A stretch of 64,000 nucleotides of DNA from NCBI RefSeq assembly GCF_029024625.1, contig NZ_CP118953.1:2046001-2110000 (forward strand). The letters run 5' to 3'. The notes beneath the pieces were generated by a model that saw only the letters and a list, made by a program, of their open reading frames with translations, made no database searches and had not been told where the DNA came from. This DNA is from Staphylococcus chromogenes. Lineage in GTDB: Bacteria; Bacillota; Bacilli; Staphylococcales; Staphylococcaceae. The position numbers and the translations under genes are program-made. This document shows, one piece after another, positions 1 to 10,751 of the stretch. Position 1 is the first letter of the stretch; each line of letters opens with the position of its first letter.

Positions 1-26
1 AAAATATGTGGGTTCAAACGTTCTGC

Positions 27-755
27 CTATGCATCAGGCATGGCAGCATCATCTACAAACACTTCTACATTAGGATGTTGATGTAAGATGGAAGCGGGTA
101 AATCCTCTGTGACACGTCCAGATGTTAGTTTTGTCATTGCTTCTTTTTTTGAACTCCCCAGTGCAATTAAAATAATACGTTTCGCTTTCATAATCGACTG
201 TAAACCCATGGAAATCGCTTGTCGCGGAACGTCTTCTTTATTCTCAAAATATCGGCTATTTGCTTCAATTGTACTTTCAGTTAAATCCACACAATGGGTA
301 ATACTCTCAAAGTCTGTGCCAGGTTCATTAAATCCAATGTGCCCATTTTGACCAATACCTAGAATTTGAATATCAATTGGACCTTCTTCATCAAGTAAAG
401 CTTCATAATGTTTTGCCTCTTGGGTAATATCTGTAGCGACACCATCTGGAATATGCAGAAAAGATGCCGTAAATTTCGGATAGCGATGAAATAAAATATC
501 ATGCATATAATAGTCATAACTCTCTGGATGTGATTTAGGCAATCCGACGTATTCATCAAGATTAAATGTATGCACTTTCGAAACATCCAGTTGATTTTTA
601 TTCAGTAATTCCACCAAATAAGCATACATATCAACCATCGTTCCTCCTGTCGCCAAGCCTAAACGACTGTTTGGATGACGTAACATTTGTTGATAGAGTT
701 CAGTAGCAACATAAAATGAAACACGGTCTCGTGTCCCCAAATTTGTAATCTTCAA
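27..755 (-). CDS. nagB: Glucosamine-6-phosphate deaminase
   Basis: NagB isomerises and deaminates glucosamine 6-phosphate to fructose 6-phosphate and ammonia, feeding amino sugars into glycolysis in the cytoplasm. The roughly 242-residue product shows the family signatures GLATGGTM near the N terminus, FNLDEYVGL with the catalytic Asp, and GIGQNGHIGFNEPG with the active-site His. I place the start at the TTG at 755, giving MKITNLG as in other staphylococcal NagB proteins, because the GGGAGTG ribosome site lies at good distance from it; the in-frame GTG at 764 sits on top of that site. The C terminus ends soon after VDDAAMPDA, slightly shorter than I recall for S. aureus. It stands alone, divergent from the next gene. 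Confidence 0.93.
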   Translation of the reverse strand: MKITNLGTRDRVSFYVATELYQQMLRHPNSRLGLATGGTMVDMYAYLVELLNKNQLDVSKVHTFNLDEYVGLPKSHPESYDYYMHDILFHRYPKFTASFLHIPDGVATDITQEAKHYEALLDEEGPIDIQILGIGQNGHIGFNEPGTDFESITHCVDLTESTIEANSRYFENKEDVPRQAISMGLQSIMKAKRIILIALGSSKKEAMTKLTSGRVTEDLPASILHQHPNVEVFVDDAAMPDA

Positions 756-982
756 ACAACTCACTCCCTATTTGATACGCACAAGCGCCTATCTTGTACC
801 TCAATGATTTGTTTCTCTCTTTAGTATTACCATACAACGTGAACTCCTTTTACGCCAAACAAATACAGTTAAAATCTCACCGGAGAAATCTCTTTTTGGA
901 TTTTACAACATAAAGTGAGCATACATATACAAATTTGTCACATTTTTTAGTAAAATAGACAGATAATCATATCGGGGAGGCA

Positions 983-1351
983 GTGAACGTTTTGCAACTT
1001 ATCACAGAAGACAAACTCCAATCTTTATTGGATCAATATGCAAACCAACCTGTCTATTTACACGTTGAAACGACTAATGGTGCGTATGCGAGCCATTTCG
1101 ATCAACGTGTTTTCAATGCAGGTACTTTTTTACGTAATATTCAAGTTAATTATCAGCATGCACAATTAAAAGGTGGCGGCAAAGAACCCTACCGTATCGG
1201 TCTAAAATTAGATAATCTCGGTTGGGTCTATGTGCAAGGATTAACCCATTATGAGGTCGATGAGAACGATGCTTTGCTCATCGCAGGGTTTAATTTTGAA
1301 GGACAACTTGCGGCTGCACTTGAAATTAGTCGACAAGCTTTTGAAATATAG
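983..1351 (+). CDS. yojF: YojF family protein (DUF1806)
   Basis: Small (about 120 residues) soluble protein of the YojF/DUF1806 family, whose biochemical role is not known to me. The family is regularly paired with the bacillithiol deacetylase BshB2, and here the bshB2 start follows 11 bases after the stop, so the two form an operon. The start is uncertain: the GTG at 983 is only 2 bases from the GGGGAGG ribosome site (974-980), whereas the in-frame TTG at 992, giving MQLITEDKL, has normal spacing and is my preferred start. No membrane segment or signal peptide is visible. Confidence 0.8.
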   Translation: MNVLQLITEDKLQSLLDQYANQPVYLHVETTNGAYASHFDQRVFNAGTFLRNIQVNYQHAQLKGGGKEPYRIGLKLDNLGWVYVQGLTHYEVDENDALLIAGFNFEGQLAAALEISRQAFEI

Positions 1352-1362
1352 GAGGCATTTTT

Positions 1363-2052
1363 ATGGCAATGGAACAACATGTATTAGTTATTTTTCCCCA
1401 TCCAGATGATGAAACTTTTTCGTCAGCGGGTACATTAGCACGATTTGCAAGTGAAGGTGTTCCTGTCACGTACGCCTGCCTGACACTTGGGCAAATGGGA
1501 CGTAATCTTGGGAATCCTCCTGTTGCAACACGTGAATCTTTGCCTCATATTCGTGAACGCGAATTAGAAAAAGCAGCTGAAGTTATTGGTATTACGCATT
1601 TACGTAAAATGGGTTTACGTGACAAAACGGTTGAATTTGAGCCTCACGATGAAATGGATGCCATGGTCCAACAACTCATTGACGAAACACAGCCAACAAC
1701 GATTATTTCATTTTATCCTGGCTATGCTGTACATCCTGATCACGAAGCGACAGCAGAGGCTGTTGTACGTACGGTTCAACGTCTCCCTGAAGCCAAACGA
1801 CCAAAATTACAACTTGTCGCATTTAGTAACGATGCCGTTGACGAGCTAGGGGAACCTGATATCGTGAACGACATTTCTGAATATAAAGAACGTAAATTAA
1901 AAGCATTTGAAGCCCATCAATCTCAAACGGGCCCATTTTTGGCACAACTTGCGAATCCACAAGGCCAAGCTTCAGGTGCGCCCGCGGATGCAACGGCATT
2001 TTTAACACGAGAGACCTTTTGGACGTATCATTTCAACGACACGCCAAAATAA
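1363..2052 (+). CDS. bshB2: Bacillithiol biosynthesis deacetylase BshB2
   Basis: Zinc-dependent LmbE/PIG-L deacetylase. The family removes the acetyl group from GlcNAc-malate, the second step in making bacillithiol, the main low-molecular-weight thiol of staphylococci and bacilli, and some members also act on bacillithiol S-conjugates. The metal motif PHPDDE (His13, Asp15, Asp16, Glu17) and the downstream HPDHEAT motif carrying another zinc His are intact. A strong AGGAGG site precedes the ATG at 1363. It is coupled to yojF as in Bacillus. The 229-residue length fits BshB2 rather than BshB1, but the choice between the two paralogues rests on the yojF pairing. Confidence 0.88.
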   Translation: MAMEQHVLVIFPHPDDETFSSAGTLARFASEGVPVTYACLTLGQMGRNLGNPPVATRESLPHIRERELEKAAEVIGITHLRKMGLRDKTVEFEPHDEMDAMVQQLIDETQPTTIISFYPGYAVHPDHEATAEAVVRTVQRLPEAKRPKLQLVAFSNDAVDELGEPDIVNDISEYKERKLKAFEAHQSQTGPFLAQLANPQGQASGAPADATAFLTRETFWTYHFNDTPK

Positions 2053-2064
2053 AAAAGATGAGTC

Positions 2065-2098
2065 AGTAAGAGAAAGTAAAACACTCCTCTCTCTTACT
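2065..2098 (+). other. Hairpin in the bshB2-folE2 gap
   Basis: Inverted repeat AGTAAGAGA (2065-2073) / TCTCTTACT (2090-2098) with a 16-base loop. No T tract follows, so it is a poor terminator. It may be a weak stop for yojF-bshB2 or a structured leader for folE2, whose ribosome site begins about 20 bases later. No recognisable Zur operator was seen here. Confidence 0.35.
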
Positions 2099-2128
2099 AG
2101 AAAGAGCAAATAAAGTGGAGGAAGAAAT

Positions 2129-3007
2129 ATGACTGAATTTGATTTATCAACACGAGAAGGTCGTTGGAAACATTTTGGTTCTGTAGACCCTATACCAGGA
2201 ACAAAACCAACGACGAAAGCTGAAATGACAGACCTTCAAAGTACACATAAAAACTTTTTATTTGAAATAGAAGAAGTCGGAATTAAAAATTTAGTATACC
2301 CTGTGTGGATTGATGCCTTTCAAACGGCTGGCAACTTTAGCTTTTCAACAAGTTTGAACAAAGATGAAAAAGGCATTAATATGAGTCGTATATTAGAAGC
2401 GGTCGAAGCTGAATACGATAACGGTATTCGCTTAGATTTTGAAACATTGACTCAATTGCTTAACCGTTTAAAATCACACATGAAACAACATAGTGCTGGC
2501 GTCGATGTTTCAGGAAAATGGTTTTTCGAACGCCGAAGCCCGGTCACTGATATTAAAGCCCTCGGCCATGCGGATGTCACTTATGGATTAGCAGTTAAAG
2601 GGGATACAACGACGCGCAAAGAATTGACTATCGAAGCCGCAGTGACAACGCTATGTCCTTGTTCTAAAGAAATTAGTGAGTACTCTGCGCACAACCAACG
2701 TGGTATCATTACGGTGAAAGCGTACATCGATAAAGCAGCGTCACTTACGCAAGACTATAAAGAAATCATTCTAGATGCGATGGAAGCCAATGCAAGCTCT
2801 ATGCTTTATCCCATCTTAAAACGCCCTGATGAAAAGCGTGTAACTGAACGTGCTTATGAAAACCCACGTTTTGTCGAAGATTTAATTCGTTTAATTGCCG
2901 CTGACCTTGTAGAATTAGACTGGTTAGATGGTTTTGATATTGAATGTCGTAATGAAGAATCGATTCACCAACATGATGCATTCGCAAAATTAAAATACCG
3001 TAAATAA
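2129..3007 (+). CDS. folE2: GTP cyclohydrolase FolE2 (type IB)
   Basis: FolE2 converts GTP to 7,8-dihydroneopterin triphosphate, the entry step of folate synthesis. It belongs to the type IB family, which is unrelated in sequence to FolE and does not strictly depend on zinc. The 292-residue protein has the expected length, and its central [10 protein letters not shown] segment contains the conserved metal-binding cysteine, followed by AHNQRG. A GGAGGAAG ribosome site precedes the ATG. The gene is followed at once by a strong bidirectional terminator and looks monocistronic. Whether the genome also carries folE cannot be told from this window. Confidence 0.92.
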   Translation: MTEFDLSTREGRWKHFGSVDPIPGTKPTTKAEMTDLQSTHKNFLFEIEEVGIKNLVYPVWIDAFQTAGNFSFSTSLNKDEKGINMSRILEAVEAEYDNGIRLDFETLTQLLNRLKSHMKQHSAGVDVSGKWFFERRSPVTDIKALGHADVTYGLAVKGDTTTRKELTIEAAVTTLCPCSKEISEYSAHNQRGIITVKAYIDKAASLTQDYKEIILDAMEANASSMLYPILKRPDEKRVTERAYENPRFVEDLIRLIAADLVELDWLDGFDIECRNEESIHQHDAFAKLKYRK

Positions 3008-3013
3008 AAAAAC

Positions 3014-3058
3014 AGCCTGAGTTGAAGGTGCCCTTTTTGGCATCCCTTCACTCAGGCT
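3014..3058. terminator. Bidirectional terminator between folE2 and the FMN reductase gene
   Basis: Long stem AGCCTGAGTTGAAGG... paired with ...CCTTCACTCAGGCT, with A-rich sequence before it and a T run after it. It serves both converging genes. Confidence 0.9.
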
Positions 3059-3064
3059 TTTTCT

Positions 3065-3631
3065 CTATTTTAAGTGTTCATAAGGACTGTTATTCGCAAA
3101 TGATAAAATTTGGTCGATAAACAGTTTAGCACGAAGTTGTAACTCATCGTTACTTAAATATAAAGTGCCATCTTCTAACTTGTCATAATCTGAACTGTGC
3201 GTCGCAATTTGTGTTGGAACGGCAATGCCTAATAAAGAACGGACAATAATTCTGAGATGAGAAAGCGGTTCGGCACTCACAATGCCGCCACTGTTGTTCA
3301 CAAGACCCACAGGTTTCATTTTAAAGTCATCCATTGTGAGATAGTCTAATGCGTTTTTGAGACTGCCTGAGAATGACCCATGATAGTTCGGCGTTCCTAA
3401 AATAATGAAGTCTGCTTCTCTCGCAAGTGTTTTCAATTGTTCCGCATTATTTTGATAAGCCTCTGGTACAGGATTTTGACCTGAGAAATCCAACATATGC
3501 AATGGACGTTCAGCTAAATCAAAAATTTCAACTTCATGATATTGTTCCTCAATTTGTCCTTTTAAATATTGCGCTAGCGCACGTGTATGTGAATTGGGAG
3601 TTGCGCTCCCAACGAGAATTAAACCTTTCAT
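3065..3631 (-). CDS. NADPH-dependent FMN reductase family protein
   Basis: Flavodoxin-fold oxidoreductase of about 188 residues. The N-terminal [13 protein letters not shown] phosphate-binding loop and the [18 protein letters not shown] segment that holds the isoalloxazine ring are typical of the NADPH-dependent FMN reductase / azoreductase family. The natural substrate is unknown; members reduce flavins, quinones, azo dyes or chromate. I chose the ATG at 3631 (MKGLILVGS) because the AGGAG site is correctly spaced; an upstream GTG at 3643 is too close to it. It starts 14 bases after the stop of the HAD phosphatase gene, so the two are probably co-transcribed. Confidence 0.87.
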   Translation of the reverse strand: MKGLILVGSATPNSHTRALAQYLKGQIEEQYHEVEIFDLAERPLHMLDFSGQNPVPEAYQNNAEQLKTLAREADFIILGTPNYHGSFSGSLKNALDYLTMDDFKMKPVGLVNNSGGIVSAEPLSHLRIIVRSLLGIAVPTQIATHSSDYDKLEDGTLYLSNDELQLRAKLFIDQILSFANNSPYEHLK

Positions 3632-3645
3632 AATTTTTTCCACTC

Positions 3646-4515
3646 CTAGTTTTTTGATTTTTCAATGACATGATAAATAGCTTTCGCAACGCCACTTTGT
3701 TCATTCGTATCTGTGACATACGATGCAATGTCTTTTAATTCAGGTAATGCGTTTTCCATGGCGATAGGATAGCCCACCACTTCTAACATTGATTTATCGT
3801 TTAAATTGTCTCCGACAGCCATGACATCCTTCATATCAATACCTAATTGGTCCGCTATTGTTCTAACGGCCAGGCCTTTTTGTGCATCGATATGTGTGAT
3901 TTCAATATTACCACGTGCAGATGAGGAGACCGCCAAGTTTCCACTTTTTTCTAAACGGGCTTTCGCACGAGTTACTTTTTCAAGATCGACATCATGTGCG
4001 AGTACTTTCATAATTAACTCTCCAGGAATATCTTCTACTTGGTCATAATTATCGACCACTTTCAAAGACCCCACATCAATACGGTGTTGAATATGTTCAC
4101 GAATTTTTTCAACATTCGGGGTTTGACCTGCCTGTTTCGCAATATCTAAATAAATCGCTAAATCTCGTTCAGGATCTTCTGTATAAATCCCTAAATTTGT
4201 ATAGACTTGATAAAAAATATTTTCTTCAGCTAACACATCACGAATGCGTTGATAGAGCTCATGATTTAAATTGGAGGTATGCACAATATCGAAACATTCA
4301 TCACGTACTTCTGCCCCATTCAAACAAATATAAGGCACTTTTAAGCCTGTGGGTTGGATGGGGTCATTCGCTTCATAAAAAGCGCGTCCTGTCGCAATAA
4401 CAACAGTAATGCCTTGTTCTTGTGCATATTGAATCGCTTTTACATTTTCCTCTGAAACTTCGTGAGCAGCGTTTAATAATGTCCCATCCATGTCAGTTGC
4501 TATTAATTTTACCAT
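3646..4515 (-). CDS. Cof-type HAD-IIB phosphatase
   Basis: Haloacid dehalogenase superfamily hydrolase of 289 residues with a C2-type cap. Motif I is ATDMDGTLL at the N terminus (nucleophile Asp8, general acid Asp10) and motif IV is [12 protein letters not shown] near residue 235. Such enzymes remove phosphate from sugar phosphates, flavin or pyridoxal phosphates with broad specificity, so no substrate is assigned. It is first in a two-gene unit with the FMN reductase downstream. Confidence 0.88.
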   Translation of the reverse strand: MVKLIATDMDGTLLNAAHEVSEENVKAIQYAQEQGITVVIATGRAFYEANDPIQPTGLKVPYICLNGAEVRDECFDIVHTSNLNHELYQRIRDVLAEENIFYQVYTNLGIYTEDPERDLAIYLDIAKQAGQTPNVEKIREHIQHRIDVGSLKVVDNYDQVEDIPGELIMKVLAHDVDLEKVTRAKARLEKSGNLAVSSSARGNIEITHIDAQKGLAVRTIADQLGIDMKDVMAVGDNLNDKSMLEVVGYPIAMENALPELKDIASYVTDTNEQSGVAKAIYHVIEKSKN

Positions 4516-4682
4516 CTCATTTACCTCACTCTATTTATGTCCTTGACTACGTTTTAAGTTGGCGCCGTTTTGCTTTGTTCTTATACATTTAACAGAGAAT
4601 AGATTGCCTAAACGTGTCCTTATTGGAACTTTAATATCCTCTCGCACGAATCAATACGGCGCATAATATGCTTTATATTTTA

Positions 4683-5857
<1,175 letters not shown>

Positions 5858-5865
<8 letters not shown>

Positions 5866-6523
5866 CTATGGTATCCCCTCAAATGCGGTCATCACGATTG
5901 CAGGCACTGTCGGTGTCGGTAAATCGTCGTTGACACAAGCACTTGCGGACAAATTAAACTTTAAAACATCTTTTGAAAATGTAGATCACAATCCCTATTT
6001 AGATAAATTTTACGACGATTTCACACGTTGGAGTTTCCACCTTCAAATCTACTTCTTAGCAGAGCGTTTTAAAGAACAAAAACGCATGTTTGAATATGGC
6101 GGTGGCTTCATACAGGACCGTTCAATTTACGAAGATGTCGATATCTTTGCCAAGATGCATGAAGAACAAGGCACTATGACACCGGAAGATTTTGAAACGT
6201 ATTCTAATCTTTTCAACGCAATGGTTATGACACCGTATTTCCCTAAACCTGACGTTTTAATTTATTTAGAATCGGACTATAAAAGTGTGTTAAATCGCAT
6301 TCATTCACGTGGGCGCGAAATGGAAATGAATACGGATCCTGAATATTGGAAAAAATTGTTTGCGCGCTATGATGCATGGATTAATCAGTTTAACGCGTGT
6401 CCCGTCGTACGCGTCAACATCAATGAGTATGATTTATACGAAGACCCAGATTCTATCGATGCCGTTCTTGAAAAAGTCGGTCACATTATTCAAACGCATC
6501 GCCAAGTCGATCAACGAAAATAA
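5858..6523 (+). CDS. Deoxynucleoside kinase (second of a pair; deoxyguanosine kinase-like)
   Basis: Second deoxynucleoside kinase, about 221 residues, related to the first (P loop GTVGVGKSS, WSFHLQIYFLAERFK segment, RIHSRGRE LID). The two together match the Bacillus dgk/dck tandem, thought to divide purine and pyrimidine deoxynucleosides between heteromeric kinases. I place the start at the TTG at 5858 (reads LNNYGIPS, as in the S. aureus homologue starting NNYGIP), 6 to 7 bases after a GGAGGA site. The longer frame start at 5843 lies within the ribosome site. The gene ends just before a strong terminator. Confidence 0.9.
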
Positions 6524-6529
6524 TCAGCA

Positions 6530-6560
6530 AACCCATTGAACGTTCATGTTCAATGGGTTT
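6530..6560. terminator. Bidirectional terminator after the kinase pair
   Basis: Perfect 12-base stem AACCCATTGAAC (6530-6541) / GTTCAATGGGTT (6548-6559) with a 6-base loop, T-rich on the plus side and A/T-rich on the minus side. Stops the kinase operon and the converging HAD gene. Confidence 0.92.
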
Positions 6561-7249
6561 TATTTTAATATAGTTGGAAGTTCTGTGACATCATTGATAA
6601 TCACGTTTGCCTCTTGAAAAGTTGCTTGAGACCCTAATCCTGTTTTGACCCCTATCGTTTGTTTGGCATTGACATTTTTCCCCGTCAACATATCATTATC
6701 TGTGTCGCCAACAAAAATGAGAGACTTTCCTTGAACGCCTCTCTCCCATAACGGCTGTAAAATACGGGGATCCGGCTTTTCAAAATTATCCCCGTTGGTT
6801 GAAATCACGATATCAAACAACGGCTCAAAATGTGTTTTATCAAAAAAATGTTGCATCCCCTTACGATTATCACTCGTTAAAATACCTAAACGATAGCCTT
6901 CTGATTTTAAGGTGTGAAGCATCGATTCAATCCCTTCAATAACATTGACTTCAGGTTCTCGTGTATCAATCAATGCTTGGCTCTTTTGCGCTGTATAATG
7001 CAAAGTATCCTCATCAGTAGATTCATTAAAAACTGCGACCATATCCTCTAACGTCCCTGAAGCCATGATACTTCCCGGTTGAAAGGCCTCACCCTCGATG
7101 CCTAGCCGTTTTTTAACCTCTGCGCTCGCTTCAATTTGAAAATGATCACAGACCGCTTCGACTAATTGAATCCCTATTTTCACCCAACTTTCATCAAAAT
7201 GAATTAATGTTCCGTCTTTATCAAATATAATCCAAATGTCTTCTGACAT
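6560..7249 (-). CDS. HAD family hydrolase (phosphoglycolate phosphatase-like)
   Basis: HAD-superfamily phosphatase of 229 residues with a C1-type helical cap. Motif I is IIFDKDGTLI (residues 6-15), motif II LTSDN, and motif IV VGDTDNDMLTG. This class includes phosphoglycolate phosphatases and pyrophosphatases; the substrate is not assigned. The ATG at 7249 (MSEDIWIIF) follows an AGGAGG site; the 16 codons upstream in frame are non-coding leader. It is single and marks the last core gene before the accessory island. Confidence 0.87.
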   Translation of the reverse strand: MSEDIWIIFDKDGTLIHFDESWVKIGIQLVEAVCDHFQIEASAEVKKRLGIEGEAFQPGSIMASGTLEDMVAVFNESTDEDTLHYTAQKSQALIDTREPEVNVIEGIESMLHTLKSEGYRLGILTSDNRKGMQHFFDKTHFEPLFDIVISTNGDNFEKPDPRILQPLWERGVQGKSLIFVGDTDNDMLTGKNVNAKQTIGVKTGLGSQATFQEANVIINDVTELPTILK

Positions 7250-7636
7250 ATTAGCACCTCCTATTTGATGATAAAAAATACAAAAGACAATATTCACACA
7301 TGTTTCTCTTTAAAATTTAGTCTCCTTATCACTAATGTTCTATATTCGTATCAAAAAGTTAAAAATTAAGACTTCAATAGGAGAAATATTAGTATTGATT
7401 ATTGTCATTTTAGATAGGGAAACCACTAAAAACGTTTCAAGTAAATATGAAGATATCAGAATAACCAGATATTGAAGTAATAATTATTACATCGAAAAAT
7501 AAACTAAGAGACAATGAAAGTATTTATGGACTATTTAAAGAGAAGCACACGTCTCTTCAGAGCTATATTTCTTAGTCGTCACGAAATCAAGCATATATAG
7601 TTTAGTTACGGTAAAACAAATATGTTTAATCAATGA
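7250..7636. other. AT-rich intergenic region at left edge of the island
   Basis: About 390 bases without an intact gene between the core HAD gene and the LacI-type regulator. In one plus frame around 7485-7560 it reads SKNKLRDNESIYGLFKEKH followed by stops. This vaguely recalls the DN-x-S...F/L-K-E stretch near the C terminus of IS3-family transposases and may be a decayed remnant. Nothing else is recognised. Confidence 0.4.
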
Positions 7637-8617
7637 TTAACTATATTTTGAGGTGATTGCAACAGAATCACTAATAATCCTATAAGAATATAATTTATCT
7701 ATTACCTCTTTTTCATTTAATGACAGTTGTTTGATTACGTGACTACTTATATCTTTTGCCATTCTTTCAATAGGGAGGGAAACACTGGAAAGTTGAGGAG
7801 TTAAAATTTTGCATATATCATGATTGTCAGTTCCAATTAAAAACACTTCATTTCCTAGAACCCTAAAAATCCCTGCTGAAACGTAATCATTGCCAGTATA
7901 TATTCCTTGTATTTCTTTATGACTTTCTCGGATTTTCATACCAATCTTTATACCATCATCAATAGTAAACGCTGATGAAAAAATGTATTCTTCTTTAAAA
8001 TTTATTTTATTTTCTAAAAGAGCTTCTTTATATCCTTCTAACCGCAATTTTTGAGCGCCATTAAAAGGATTGTCAATGCATATTGCAATATTATTTATCC
8101 CCTTTTTTATTAAGTATTCAGTAGCATCTTTTCCTATATTAAACTCATCAAAATGAAAATTAGATATACTCTTAGTTTGATTAGTATCATTACTAGATAT
8201 AATCAACCCATATTTAGAGTATTCTTCAATAATATCAACTTGATTTTCTACTGAACACAAAATGACTGCGTCAATTTCATTTTTCTTTAATGATATCAAT
8301 ACTTCTTCTTCTTTATTTGGTGAACAAAATGTCTGATGAATAAATGATTTATAACCATCTTCATAAAAATTTTTGGTTAATTCATATGAAACTTTAGAAA
8401 AAAAGGGGTGATCAATATAAGGTATTGAAATACCGATTGACTTAGTAGTTCTATTTCTAAAATATGTAGCAATGTTATTAGGAACATAATTATTTTCTTC
8501 AATGTATTGTAGGACTCTTTTTCTTTTCTCCTCATTAACATATGGATGATTATTTAATATCCTAGACACAGTAGATTTTGAAACATTGCACGCTTTAGCG
8601 ACATCAAAAATATCCAT
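7637..8617 (-). CDS. ntdR: LacI-family regulator, NtdR-like
   Basis: LacI/GalR-type transcription factor of 326 residues. An N-terminal helix-turn-helix and hinge (DVAKACNVSKSTVSRILNN, then VPNNIATYFRNR) is followed by a periplasmic-binding-protein-like effector domain (residues 60-326). A GGAGGGG site precedes the ATG. It diverges from the four-gene amino-sugar operon across an 86-base gap that holds a palindrome, so it most likely controls that operon. In B. subtilis NtdR, a LacI-family protein, activates ntdABC in response to the neotrehalosadiamine end product. The symbol is given by context; specificity for kanosamine or a relative is inference. Strongly AT-rich codon use, unlike its core neighbours. 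Confidence 0.78.
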   Translation of the reverse strand: MDIFDVAKACNVSKSTVSRILNNHPYVNEEKRKRVLQYIEENNYVPNNIATYFRNRTTKSIGISIPYIDHPFFSKVSYELTKNFYEDGYKSFIHQTFCSPNKEEEVLISLKKNEIDAVILCSVENQVDIIEEYSKYGLIISSNDTNQTKSISNFHFDEFNIGKDATEYLIKKGINNIAICIDNPFNGAQKLRLEGYKEALLENKINFKEEYIFSSAFTIDDGIKIGMKIRESHKEIQGIYTGNDYVSAGIFRVLGNEVFLIGTDNHDICKILTPQLSSVSLPIERMAKDISSHVIKQLSLNEKEVIDKLYSYRIISDSVAITSKYS

Positions 8618-8643
8618 TTATTCCCCTCCAGAAAAAAACTCTA

Positions 8644-8674
8644 TTGACATGGGAATGTTCCCATAATTTAAGAT
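8644..8674 (+). promoter_or_regulatory. Promoter and putative NtdR operator before ntdA
   Basis: A perfect -35 TTGACA (8644-8649) is followed after 19 bases by a weak -10 candidate TAAGAT (8669-8674). The spacer holds the interrupted palindrome ATGGGAA-TG-TTCCCAT (8649-8664). A LacI-family dimer would fit this 16-base site. Its place between -35 and -10, together with the long spacer, fits a promoter that needs an activator or is blocked by a repressor. It is not a catabolite (cre) consensus, since the central CG is absent. Operator identity is inferred. Confidence 0.6.
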
Positions 8675-8703
8675 AAGTTTATCATAATCAAGGCGGTGTA
8701 GCT

Positions 8704-9942
8704 ATGACATTAAAATCTAGTAGTATTTTTAATTTTCGCAATAATATTCAAGAGTTAAAAAAACACTCTGAAATCCATGCAAACAAATTTCTTTGTAGTG
8801 AAATCAACAACACAAAACAAACCTTGTCAGTGAATAGGGATGTTCAAAACGTAGAGTTCATGCCAGTAAATCGTTTGATAAGAGAAGATGAGACAGAGAA
8901 AATCATGAATGTATTAAAAAATTTTTTACCTACTGGAAAATATACAAGTGGCAAATATATTGATGAATTTGAACAGTACCTTTCTGAGTATCTATCCATT
9001 AATCATGTAATTGCATTATCTAGTGGAACTGCAGCTTTAACAATTGGATTACTCTCTCTAGGAGTAACGGCGGGTGATGAAGTTATTCTACCTTCAAATA
9101 GTTTTGCAGCAACAGAAAATGCTGTTGTATCTATAGGAGCCACGCCTGTTTATGCTGATGTCAAAGACGACTTTACTATTTGTCCTACATCAATTAAAAA
9201 CCTGATCACCTCAAAGACAAAAGCTATTTTACCTGTTCATTTATATGGTCGTTTTTGCAATATGTTAAAAATTAAAGAGATAGCTTTAGAATATGACATT
9301 AAAGTAATTGAGGATGCCTGTCAGGGAATTGGCTTAGAAGAGGTAGGAATGCATTCTGATTTAGCTGCATTGAGTTTTAATCCGTATAAAAATTTAGGTG
9401 TTTGCGGTAAAGCGGGAGCTATAATAACTAATAATGCCGAATTAGATTATAAATGTAGATTAATTAGTTATCACGGATTTGACTTAAAAGAAAAAAACAA
9501 GAAAATCATCGATTTTGGTTTTAATTCAAAAATTGATAACACACAAGCACTAATAGGAATTGTTAGAATGGAATATTTAACCTTTAATCAGTACAGAAGA
9601 CTAAAAATTGCAGAAAAATATAATCAAAAATTAAGCGATATGGAAAATATTATTCTTCCTACATTTGATGATAAATCTGTGTGGCATCTATACCCTATCA
9701 GAATCAAAAATAACAAGAGAGACTTTGTAAAATCAGAACTTGAAAAAGTTGGCATTCAATCCGAGATATATTATCCATACTTAAGCCACGAACAAATAAC
9801 TTACAAGAAAATAATTTCGCTTCCAAACACCGAAAAAATACACAAAGAATTATTATGTTTACCTTTATATCCTGATTTGACGAATGAAGAACAAGAATAT
9901 GTTATTAGCAATTTAAGAACGATACTGGAGGGATTAAGGTGA
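8704..9942 (+). CDS. ntdA: 3-oxo-glucose-6-phosphate aminotransferase NtdA-like (kanosamine synthesis)
   Basis: PLP-dependent sugar aminotransferase of the DegT/DnrJ/EryC1 fold, 412 residues. In B. subtilis NtdA moves an amino group from glutamate to 3-oxo-glucose 6-phosphate, giving kanosamine 6-phosphate. Visible features are a roughly 50-residue N-terminal extension characteristic of Ntd[10 protein letters not shown] (77-84 region), the PLP phosphate loop ALSSGTAAL (104-112), [11 protein letters not shown] with Asp204 facing the pyridine nitrogen, and [16 protein letters not shown] with Lys229 as the Schiff-base lysine. These blocks agree closely with B. subtilis NtdA as I recall it. Ribosome site AAGGCGGTG (8690-8698). 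The stop overlaps the next start by 4 bases (GTGA). Confidence 0.88.
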   Translation: MTLKSSSIFNFRNNIQELKKHSEIHANKFLCSEINNTKQTLSVNRDVQNVEFMPVNRLIREDETEKIMNVLKNFLPTGKYTSGKYIDEFEQYLSEYLSINHVIALSSGTAALTIGLLSLGVTAGDEVILPSNSFAATENAVVSIGATPVYADVKDDFTICPTSIKNLITSKTKAILPVHLYGRFCNMLKIKEIALEYDIKVIEDACQGIGLEEVGMHSDLAALSFNPYKNLGVCGKAGAIITNNAELDYKCRLISYHGFDLKEKNKKIIDFGFNSKIDNTQALIGIVRMEYLTFNQYRRLKIAEKYNQKLSDMENIILPTFDDKSVWHLYPIRIKNNKRDFVKSELEKVGIQSEIYYPYLSHEQITYKKIISLPNTEKIHKELLCLPLYPDLTNEEQEYVISNLRTILEGLR

Positions 9943-10751
9943 CAAGAAATTTAATATTATTTGACTTTGATGAAACGTATTACAAACATAATACTAATCA
10001 AACTGATATATATTATTTAAAAGAAATGGAAGAATTATTACAGAAAATTTCTGCTAATAATAATGCTATTACGGCGATTTTAACAGGAAGTACTATAGAG
10101 AATGTACTTGAAAAAATGCTAAAAGCTGGTATGTCATATAAACCAAAACATATTTTTTCCGACTTAAGTTCTAAAATGTACACATGGAATAACTACGAAT
10201 ATATAGAATCGGATGAATATAAAAAAGAAGTATTAACTGAAACATTTCTATTAGAAGATATATTAGATATATTAAATTATATTTCTTTTAAACATAAAGT
10301 GGAGTTTATACAACAAAGAGATTTTCGCGAAAAAGAAACACTGTACAATTTTTATTTTTATTCTTCAGGAGATACTAATTTAGATAAAGCAATCTTAAAA
10401 GATCTTATCCAGTATTCTGAAACAAGAAATTATACTGCGAGGTTTAATCGTTGTAATCCTTTAGCGGGAGACCCAGAAAACGCTTACGATATTGATTTTA
10501 CTCCTAAAAATGCTGGAAAGTTATATGCAACAAAATTTTTGATGCGTAAGTATAGTATTCCTCGAAAATCAATTGTTGGTTTTGGGGATAGTGGGAACGA
10601 TGAAGAGTTCTTACAATACTTAGACCATGCATTTATTATGTCTAACAGTAAAGATGAGGAAATGAAAAGCAAATTTAAAAACACAAAATATCCTTACTAC
10701 AAAGGTATATTTACACATGTCAGAGAATTCATAGGTGATAAAAATGATTAA
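9939..10751 (+). CDS. ntdB: Kanosamine-6-phosphate phosphatase NtdB-like
   Basis: HAD-superfamily phosphatase of 270 residues with a C2-type cap, the class of B. subtilis NtdB, which dephosphorylates kanosamine 6-phosphate to kanosamine in the last pathway step. Motif I is LFDFDETYY (nucleophile Asp9, acid/base Asp11), motif II TGST near residue 50, a conserved Lys before motif IV, and [11 protein letters not shown] (Asp217, Asp221) as motif IV. It starts with GTG, overlapping the ntdA stop, with CTGGAGGG as ribosome site inside ntdA. It ends by overlapping ntdC by 8 bases. Substrate assignment depends on the operon context. Confidence 0.85.
   Translation: MTRNLILFDFDETYYKHNTNQTDIYYLKEMEELLQKISANNNAITAILTGSTIENVLEKMLKAGMSYKPKHIFSDLSSKMYTWNNYEYIESDEYKKEVLTETFLLEDILDILNYISFKHKVEFIQQRDFREKETLYNFYFYSSGDTNLDKAILKDLIQYSETRNYTARFNRCNPLAGDPENAYDIDFTPKNAGKLYATKFLMRKYSIPRKSIVGFGDSGNDEEFLQYLDHAFIMSNSKDEEMKSKFKNTKYPYYKGIFTHVREFIGDKND

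Noticed and set aside
8641..8670. Palindrome before ntdA as a catabolite (cre) site
   Set aside because: It lacks the central CG and the TG...CA ends of cre; a site for the divergent regulator is a better fit.
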